In this document: in pieces, positions 58,493 to 64,000 of the stretch
Numbering within the stretch: the stretch's first letter is position 1
Layout of the letters: every line of letters begins with the position of its first letter
Assembly: GCF_026072635.1 (NCBI RefSeq)
Contig: NZ_AP023081.1
Coordinates: forward strand, 94,501-158,500
Origin: Pseudomonas solani
Lineage (GTDB): Bacteria; Pseudomonadota; Gammaproteobacteria; Pseudomonadales; Pseudomonadaceae
DNA length: 64,000 nt
Reading direction: 5' to 3'
Position numbers and translations under genes: made by a program
The notes under the pieces: model-generated
Databases searched by the model: none
Seen by the model: the letters and a program-made list of their open reading frames with translations, nothing else
Told to the model about the DNA's origin: nothing

Positions 58493-59518
58493 TCACTGCC
58501 AGAAGCGCTGTTGGCTAAGGCGACCCCACCAATTCAGCAGCACCCGGTCGACGGCCGCGCTGGCGGCCAGGCCGAAGCGCTCCTGCAGGCTCTTCTTCTC
58601 GACGAAGTTGAGCAGGAACAGGTCGGCCTCGCGGGCACGCTCGCCGAGGTATTCGTCGCTGGTCTTCAGCTCGTCCACCAGTTGCTTGTCCAGCGCGGCC
58701 ATGCCCAGCCAGATCTCGCCGGTGGCCACTTCATCGATGGCCAGTTGTGGGCGGTAGCGGGCGACGAAGTTCTTGAACAGGTCGTGGGTGGTCTCCAGGT
58801 CTTCCTGGAACTTCTCCCGGCCCTTCTCGGTGTTCTCGCCGAACACGGTGAGGGTGCGCTTGTACTCGCCGGCGGTGAGCACCTCGAAGTCCACGTCGTG
58901 CTTCTTCAGCAGGCGGTGCACGTTGGGCAGCTGCGCCACCACGCCGATGGAACCGAGGATGGCGAAGGGCGCGGAGAGCACCTTGTCGCCGATGCAGGCC
59001 ATCATGTAGCCGCCGCTGGCGGCGACCTTGTCGACGCACACGGTCAGCGGGATGCCCGCCTGGCGGATACGCGCCAGCTGCGAGGAGGCCAGGCCGTAGC
59101 TGTGGACCATGCCGCCGCCGCTTTCCAGGCGCAGCACCACCTCATCGGCCGGGGTGGCCAGGGTCAGCAATGCGGTGATCTCGTGGCGCATCTGCTCGGC
59201 GGCCGAGGCCTTGATGTCGCCGTCGAAGTCGAGGACGAAGACCCGGGGCTTCTGCTCGCCGGCCTTCTTCGCCGCCTTGGCGGCCTTGGCCTCGTCCTTG
59301 CGCAGGGCCTTGATGCGGTCCTTGTCCAGCAGCGAGTGCTCCAGGCGCTCGCGCAGGCCTTTATAGAAGTCGTTGAGCTTGGTCACCACCAACTGGCCGC
59401 CACCGGCGCGCCGTCCCCGCCCGCGCACCGCGGCCACCGCCACCAGGACGACCAGGATGGCCACCACCAGCGTTATCGTCTTGACGAGAAAGCTCGCGTA
59501 ATCGGCTAAGAACTCCAC
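58493..59518 (-). CDS. sohB: SohB-type inner-membrane peptidase
   Basis: 341 residues, S49 family. A membrane helix at about 10-32 (TITLVVAILVVLVAVAAV) anchors it. The peptidase domain has VFVLDFDGDIKASAAEQMRHEI, LRLESGGGMVHSYGLASSQL, the Ser nucleophile block DKVAASGGYMMACIGDK and the general-base Lys in GEYKRTLTVFGENTE. The start is the GTG at 59518 with AGGGGG upstream. The longer frame to 59644 adds sequence unlike SohB. It likely degrades membrane or periplasmic peptides. Confidence 0.92.
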   Translation of the reverse strand: MEFLADYASFLVKTITLVVAILVVLVAVAAVRGRGRRAGGGQLVVTKLNDFYKGLRERLEHSLLDKDRIKALRKDEAKAAKAAKKAGEQKPRVFVLDFDGDIKASAAEQMRHEITALLTLATPADEVVLRLESGGGMVHSYGLASSQLARIRQAGIPLTVCVDKVAASGGYMMACIGDKVLSAPFAILGSIGVVAQLPNVHRLLKKHDVDFEVLTAGEYKRTLTVFGENTEKGREKFQEDLETTHDLFKNFVARYRPQLAIDEVATGEIWLGMAALDKQLVDELKTSDEYLGERAREADLFLLNFVEKKSLQERFGLAASAAVDRVLLNWWGRLSQQRFWQ

Positions 59519-59727
59519 AACACCCCCTTTGGGATCGACTGGCGCCCGCTCTGGCAGGCGCGAAACCGGCCAAGCATACCCGCCCGCGCCGGTCATCCAC
59601 CAGCGACGGAAAAACCCCTTAATAAATAGCGGGAATGCATTCAAACAAGCGTATGTTTTTTCGTTGACAGCCCCTGAGCTTCCTCATAACCTCGCGAAAC
59701 TTTCAACGTCCCGGGACGGCAGCGTAC

Positions 59728-60438
59728 GTGGGCAGCATCTACCTGATCCGACATGGCCAGGCTTCATTCGGCGCCGATAACTACGACGTGCTTTCCAGCG
59801 TCGGAGTTCGCCAGGCCGAAGTACTGGGCGATCACCTCGCGAGCCTCGGCCTGCGCCTCGATCGTTGCGTCGCGGGCAGCCTGCAACGCCAGCAGCACAC
59901 CGCCGAAGCCGCCCTGTCGCGCTTCCGCGCCGTCGGCCTGGACGCCCCCGCCGTGGACACCGACCCGGCCTTCAACGAATTCGATGCGGACGCCGTGATC
60001 CGCGCGCTGCTGCCCAGCCTGCTGGAGCAGGAGCCCGAAGCCCTGCACATCATGCGCAACGCCCCGCAGAACCGCGCCGAGTTCCAGCGCCTGTTCTCCA
60101 AGCTGGTGCTGCGCTGGGTGGCCGGCGACTACGACAACGCCGAACTGCAGAGCTGGCAAGCCTTCCACGACCAGGTCGCGGGCGGGCTGGAGCGCGTGCT
60201 GCAACACGCCGAAAGCAAACAGAACATCGCGGTCTTCACCTCCGGCGGTACCATCACCGCCCTGCTCCACCATGTGGCCGGCGTGCCGGCGGACCGCGCA
60301 TTCGAACTCAACTGGCAGATCGTCAATACTTCGCTCTCACGCCTGAAGTTCCGCGGCAGCGAAGTGGCGCTAGCTTCCTTCAACAGTCATGTGCATCTGG
60401 AACTGTTGAAGGCGCCGGAGCTCATCACCTATCGATGA
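59728..60438 (+). CDS. Histidine phosphatase family protein
   Basis: 236 residues. The phosphohistidine motif RHGQ is at residues 8-11 (IYLIRHGQASFG), LQRQQHTAEAAL carries the second Arg-His pair, and the late His is in FTSGGTITALLHH. The substrate is unknown. GTG start at 59728. The SCP2 gene follows 60 bases later and these two may be one transcript. Confidence 0.88.
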   Translation: MGSIYLIRHGQASFGADNYDVLSSVGVRQAEVLGDHLASLGLRLDRCVAGSLQRQQHTAEAALSRFRAVGLDAPAVDTDPAFNEFDADAVIRALLPSLLEQEPEALHIMRNAPQNRAEFQRLFSKLVLRWVAGDYDNAELQSWQAFHDQVAGGLERVLQHAESKQNIAVFTSGGTITALLHHVAGVPADRAFELNWQIVNTSLSRLKFRGSEVALASFNSHVHLELLKAPELITYR

Positions 60439-60498
60439 GCACGGCCCACTGCGCCCCAGAAGGGGCGCTAGAAAAACCTGAAAATAAAGGAAAGAACC

Positions 60499-60813
60499 AT
60501 GACCACAGTTGCTGACATCGTCAAAAACATGCAGTCCAAGTTCAACGCCGGTGCCGCCGCTGGCCTGGACCTGGTATTCCAGTTCAACATCGAAGATGGC
60601 GACAACCACTACCTGGTCGTCAAGGACGGCACCTGCGACGTACAGCAAGGTGATGCCCCGAACCCGAACGTCACCCTGATCATGTCCACCGAAACCCTGG
60701 TTGGCATCATGACCGGCGAAACCGACGGCATGCAGGCCTTCATGGGCGGCAAACTGCGCGCCGAAGGCGACATGATGCTCGCCATGAAGCTCGGCGAGCT
60801 CTTCCCGGTCTAA
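60499..60813 (+). CDS. SCP2 sterol-carrier-like domain protein
   Basis: 104 residues, a lone SCP2 fold: VADIVKNMQSKFNAGAAAGL, then FNIEDGDNHYLVVKDGTC, then the lipid-tunnel helix GGKLRAEGDMMLAMKLGELFPV. These bind acyl-CoA or other lipids. AAAGGAAAG precedes the ATG and a strong terminator follows. Together with the phosphotransferase-SDR pair downstream it suggests a lipid or acyl-CoA related neighbourhood. Confidence 0.92.
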   Translation: MTTVADIVKNMQSKFNAGAAAGLDLVFQFNIEDGDNHYLVVKDGTCDVQQGDAPNPNVTLIMSTETLVGIMTGETDGMQAFMGGKLRAEGDMMLAMKLGELFPV

Positions 60814-60838
60814 GCTTCGAGCTGACCAGGAACAGAGA

Positions 60839-60870
60839 AAACCGGAGTCCCAGGGCTCCGGTTTTTTTTT
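60839..60870 (+). terminator. Rho-independent terminator
   Basis: ACCGGAG-TCCCAGGG-CTCCGGT followed by a run of nine T. Confidence 0.93.
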
Positions 60871-61021
60871 CGCCCGGCGCAGGTGAATCCGGGCTAATCA
60901 GGCAGTTTGATTGTGCTGCAACACGCCTGCCTATAACGGCCCTTCGCCCTTGTGACGCCATCCGGGCGGCATTAGATTAGCGAATAGTCTCGGGCCCTCA
61001 TCATAAGTAGAAGGGATAAGC

Positions 61022-62092
61022 ATGACGCTTACTGATCAGTCCACCCGCATCCGCGAAGGCGAAGAGCTCGACGCCGCGGCCATCGATCCTTACCTCAAGG
61101 CCAACATCCCCGGCCTGACCGGTACGCCGCGCATCAGCCAGTTTCCCGGTGGTGCCTCGAACCTGACCTACCTGCTGGAATACCCGGAGCGCGAGTTCGT
61201 CCTGCGTCGCCCGCCCTTCGGCCACAAGGCCAAGTCCGCCCATGACATGGGCCGCGAGTTCCGCATCCTCAACCAGCTCAACGACGGCTTCCCCTACTGC
61301 CCGAAAGCCTATGTGCACTGCACCGACGAGTCGGTGATCGGCGCCGAGTTCTACGTGATGGACCGGGTCAAGGGCGTGATCCTGCGGGCCGACGTACCGG
61401 CCGAGCTGGGCCTCGACGAAGCCAAGACCCGCGCGCTGTGCAAGAGCTTCATCGACAAGTTCGTCGAGCTGCACAACGTCGACTACAACGCCTGCGGCCT
61501 GGGTGACCTGGGCAAGCCGGAAGGCTACGTGCAGCGCCAGATCTCCGGCTGGAGCGACCGCTACGAGAAAGCCCTGACCCCCGACGCCCCCACCTGGGAG
61601 CCGGTCAAGGCCTGGCTGCGCGAGAAGATGCCCGCCGACCACCACAAGCCGGCGATCGTGCACAACGACTACCGCTTCGACAACGTGATCCTCGACCCGG
61701 CCAACTCGATGAACATCATCGGCGTGCTCGACTGGGAGCTGACCACCATCGGCGACCCGCTGATGGACCTGGGCAACACCCTCGCCTACTGGATCGAAGC
61801 CGCCGACCCGGCCCCGGTGCAACTGATGCGCCGCCAGCCCAGCCACCTGCCGGGCATGCTCAGCCGCCAGGAGTTCGCCGACTACTACGCCGAGCGCGCC
61901 GGCCTGCCGCCGATCACCAACCTCGACTTCTACTACACCTACGGCCTGTTCCGCCTGGCCGGCATCGTGCAGCAAATCTACTACCGCTTCTTCCACGGCC
62001 AGACCCAGGACAAGCGCTTCGCACAGTTCATCCACATGAACAAGCTGCTGGAGCAGATGAGCCTGCAGGTCATCGGCAAATCACGGCTGTAA
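61022..62092 (+). CDS. Aminoglycoside-phosphotransferase-fold kinase (ACAD10/11 N-domain type)
   Basis: 356 residues. The kinase fold shows FPGGASNLTYLLEYPEREFVLRRPP, the catalytic loop VHNDYRFDNVILDP and the metal Asp in GVLDWELTTIGDPLMDLG. In animal ACAD10/11 this domain phosphorylates 4-hydroxy fatty acyl groups; in pseudomonads such genes sit beside SDR and acyl-CoA dehydrogenase genes, so a role in hydroxy-fatty-acid breakdown is inferred. 25 bases before the SDR gene. Confidence 0.88.
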   Translation: MTLTDQSTRIREGEELDAAAIDPYLKANIPGLTGTPRISQFPGGASNLTYLLEYPEREFVLRRPPFGHKAKSAHDMGREFRILNQLNDGFPYCPKAYVHCTDESVIGAEFYVMDRVKGVILRADVPAELGLDEAKTRALCKSFIDKFVELHNVDYNACGLGDLGKPEGYVQRQISGWSDRYEKALTPDAPTWEPVKAWLREKMPADHHKPAIVHNDYRFDNVILDPANSMNIIGVLDWELTTIGDPLMDLGNTLAYWIEAADPAPVQLMRRQPSHLPGMLSRQEFADYYAERAGLPPITNLDFYYTYGLFRLAGIVQQIYYRFFHGQTQDKRFAQFIHMNKLLEQMSLQVIGKSRL

Positions 62093-62117
62093 CACGGCTC
62101 ACAACAAGGGGAACCCC

Positions 62118-62885
62118 ATGTCCAAGACCCACCTGTTCGACCTCGACGGCAAGATCGCCTTCGTATCCGGCGCCAGCCGTGGCATCGGCGAGGCCATCGC
62201 CAAGCTGCTGGCCCAGCAGGGCGCCCACGTGATCGTCTCCAGCCGCAAGATCGACGGCTGCCAGGCCGTCGCCGACGCCATTGTCGCCGAGGGTGGCAAG
62301 GCCACCGCCATCGCCTGCCACATCGGCGAGATGGAGCAGATCCAGAGCGTCTTCGCGCAGATCCGCGAGCAGTTCGGCCGCCTCGACATCCTGGTCAACA
62401 ACGCCGCCACCAACCCGCAGTTCTGCAACGTGCTGGACACCGACCTGTCGGCCTTCCAGAAGACCGTCGACGTGAACATCCGCGGCTACTACTTCATGTC
62501 CATCGAAGGCGGCAAGCTGATGAAGCAGAACGGCGGTGGCAGCATCATCAACGTCGCCTCCATCAACGGCGTCTCCCCGGGCGAGTTCCAGGGCATCTAC
62601 TCGGTGACCAAGGCTGCCGTGATCAGCATGACCAAGGTCTTCGCCAAGGAATGCGCGCAGTTCGGCATCCGCTGCAACGCCCTGCTGCCGGGCCTGACCG
62701 ACACCAAGTTCGCCTCGGCCCTGACCAAGAACGACGCCATCCTCAACGTCGCCCTGCAGCGCATTCCGCTGAAGCGCGTGGCTGACCCGAGCGAAATGGC
62801 CGGCACCGTGCTCTACCTCGCCAGCGACGCCTCCAGCTACACCACCGGCGTGGCGCTGAACGTGGACGGCGGCTTCCTCTCCTGA
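62118..62885 (+). CDS. Short-chain dehydrogenase/reductase
   Basis: 255 residues, classical SDR. Cofactor loop SGASRGIGEAIAKLL, NNAATNP, catalytic Ser in NVASINGVSPG and the YSVTK active-site Tyr/Lys; VDGGFLS at the end. It probably acts on a hydroxyacyl substrate in the same pathway as the kinase upstream, with which it forms an operon. Confidence 0.92.
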   Translation: MSKTHLFDLDGKIAFVSGASRGIGEAIAKLLAQQGAHVIVSSRKIDGCQAVADAIVAEGGKATAIACHIGEMEQIQSVFAQIREQFGRLDILVNNAATNPQFCNVLDTDLSAFQKTVDVNIRGYYFMSIEGGKLMKQNGGGSIINVASINGVSPGEFQGIYSVTKAAVISMTKVFAKECAQFGIRCNALLPGLTDTKFASALTKNDAILNVALQRIPLKRVADPSEMAGTVLYLASDASSYTTGVALNVDGGFLS

Positions 62886-62901
62886 GGAAACCCCGCCCAT
62901 G

Positions 62902-62935
62902 AAAAAGGGAGCCTGAATGGCTCCCTTTTTCTTTT
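62902..62935 (+). terminator. Rho-independent terminator of the SDR operon
   Basis: AAGGGAGCC-TGAA-TGGCTCCCTT followed by TTTCTTTT. Confidence 0.93.
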
Positions 62936-62979
62936 CCGCATCCGGGCGCCCTAGTGGACGCTGGGCGACCTGCAGGCTG

Positions 62980-63058
62980 GGCTGAGGCACGAAGCCCAAC
63001 GCAGCGAAGCCGACCCATGCACGCTGGGCCTGGCTGCGCTCGGCGCCACCCTACGCGA
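62980..63058. repeat. Dispersed intergenic repeat
   Basis: GGGCTGAGGCACGAAGCCCAACGC-type sequence ending in CACCCTACGCG, related to the elements at about 57.2 kb. No gene here. Confidence 0.6.
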
Positions 63059-63709
63059 TCAGCGCCAGTCCTTGAGCGCCTGGGTGGCGACCGGGTTGAG
63101 TGGCTGGGCCAGCAAACCGGTGGGCGAGAGGCTGACGGAGTAGACCGCGCCGTCGGCCATGGGCAGGTAGGTCACCCGCTGCGCCTGGGGGTCGAACAGG
63201 AACAGGTCGCGCTGGTTGAGCCGCAGCCAGCGCCACAGGTCGATGCCATAGGGGCTGGCGGCCAGTTCGGCTTCGGCGTGCTGGGCCAGCTGCTGTTCCT
63301 CGATGGCGAGGAAGCGCCCGGAGAGCTTCTCCAGGCGGTAGCCCGGCTGCAAGCCGATCAGCTCGGCCAGGCCCTTGAGGCGGAAGATCCGCGCATCCAG
63401 CTGCCACAGGTCGCCATCCAGCAACACCGTGCGCTCGTTACCGCCTTCGAGCAGGGTCACTTCGTAGCGCTGCGGGCCCAGGGCCTTGAAGTTGAGGGTG
63501 ACGATGGGCTTGTCGGGGTGCAGGGGCTCGTAGCGGGTCAGGTCCCAGGCCACGGTGCCCACCAGCAGCGCCAGGGCGAGGAAGCCCAGGCCGAGGGTGC
63601 CGCGCAGCCAACCGAGGAACCAGCTGCGATCGAAGAGGATGCGCGCGGCCACAACCGCGGCAAGCAGAGCCAGCAGGGCGATGCCCCAGGCCAGGCCGTC
63701 ATACTGCAT
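63059..63709 (-). CDS. Conserved membrane protein of unknown function
   Basis: 216 residues. Two membrane helices near the N-terminus (about 6-24 and 35-53) and a large following domain with mixed strands (KPIVTLNFKALGPQRYEVTLL, LLDGDLWQLDARIFRLKG). Conserved in Pseudomonas, where I recall it carrying misleading transporter labels; it has too few helices for that. Divergent from the TSUP gene. Confidence 0.8.
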   Translation of the reverse strand: MQYDGLAWGIALLALLAAVVAARILFDRSWFLGWLRGTLGLGFLALALLVGTVAWDLTRYEPLHPDKPIVTLNFKALGPQRYEVTLLEGGNERTVLLDGDLWQLDARIFRLKGLAELIGLQPGYRLEKLSGRFLAIEEQQLAQHAEAELAASPYGIDLWRWLRLNQRDLFLFDPQAQRVTYLPMADGAVYSVSLSPTGLLAQPLNPVATQALKDWR

Positions 63710-63808
63710 GGAACCCTTTCCTTCTGTGCAAAATAGCCGGCATTATGCGGACCTCCCGGCGCAGCGACCAGTTGCCGCGCTGCGCAATCGGACACAGATC
63801 GAGCATTT

Positions 63809-64000
63809 ATGCCCTTCCCTCTCGACTTCGCCGTCGACCCCGTCACCCTTCTGGTGCTGGCGGCGGTCGCGTTCCTCGCCGGTTTCATCGACGCCATCGC
63901 CGGCGGTGGCGGCCTGCTGACCATCCCCGCCCTGCTCACCGCCGGGCTGCCGCCGCACCTGGTACTGGGCACCAACAAGCTGTGCGCCACCTTCGGCTCG
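63809..64000 (+). CDS. TSUP-family transporter (TauE/SafE type), N-terminus only
   Basis: The first 64 residues, cut by the window edge. MPFPLDFAVDPVTLLVLAAV is followed by the family block GFIDAIAGGGGLLTIPALL and LGTNKLCATFGS. TSUP proteins export sulfite, sulfoacetate and similar anions; the substrate cannot be told from this part. Confidence 0.88.
   Translation, partial: MPFPLDFAVDPVTLLVLAAVAFLAGFIDAIAGGGGLLTIPALLTAGLPPHLVLGTNKLCATFGS

Overview
The window comes from the chromosome of a high-GC gammaproteobacterium of the genus Pseudomonas. The evidence is the order thrS-infC-rpmI-rplT-pheS-pheT-ihfA-merR, an nfuA-cti-tsi1/tae1-metH block that matches my memory of P. aeruginosa, and a cysI-DUF934 pair. 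I cannot name the species. The left 9 kb is visibly richer in A and T than the rest and behaves as a horizontally acquired island next to a tRNA-Pro(GGG) gene.

Region 1 (1-9.5 kb): a type I Druantia anti-phage locus on the minus strand, druA-druB-druC-druD-druE, with the large helicase DruE cut by the left edge. Three of the four junctions are 4-base ATGA overlaps, once a one-base frameshift near the end of druC is allowed for. A bidirectional terminator and tRNA-Pro mark the island side facing the core genome.

Region 2 (9.6-17.1 kb): the core translation operon thrS-infC-rpmI-rplT-pheS-pheT-ihfA-merR, all minus strand. infC uses a non-AUG start and ihfA carries a one-base deletion.

Region 3 (17.1-20.4 kb): two tandem paralogous small proteins behind a perfect CRP/Vfr-type palindrome, four small exported proteins of unknown function, and tRNA-Val(GAC).

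Region 4 (20.5-28.9 kb): a PuuB-type polyamine catabolism oxidase, a C39-peptidase-like lipoprotein that has lost its catalytic residues, a DUF421 protein translationally coupled to topoisomerase IB, a GlxA-type regulator with DUF1272, HPP and MFS genes, then an array of 150-base tandem repeats.

Region 5 (28.9-43.8 kb): nfuA, cti (fatty acid cis/trans isomerase), a TerB-like protein, the type VI secretion amidase effector tae1 (tse1) with immunity gene tsi1, metH, a chemoreceptor, a YceK-like lipoprotein, an RlmN-like radical SAM protein, DUF2970, a periplasmic binding protein and a 37-residue membrane protein.

Region 6 (44.0-54.4 kb): a tightly packed five-gene operon DUF4132-MoxR ATPase-DUF5682-VWA-SWIM, like E. 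coli yehI/L/M/P/Q, of unknown function. Its DUF5682 gene carries a one-base deletion. This is the least understood multi-gene system here.

Region 7 (54.6-64 kb): cysI-DUF934, a TetR regulator divergent from a hotdog thioesterase-like gene, sohB, a histidine phosphatase with an SCP2 protein, a phosphotransferase with an SDR, a membrane protein, and the start of a TSUP transporter.

Three otherwise intact genes (druC, ihfA, DUF5682) each lack exactly one base, in or beside G/C runs. That pattern suggests indel errors in the assembly more than three independent mutations.
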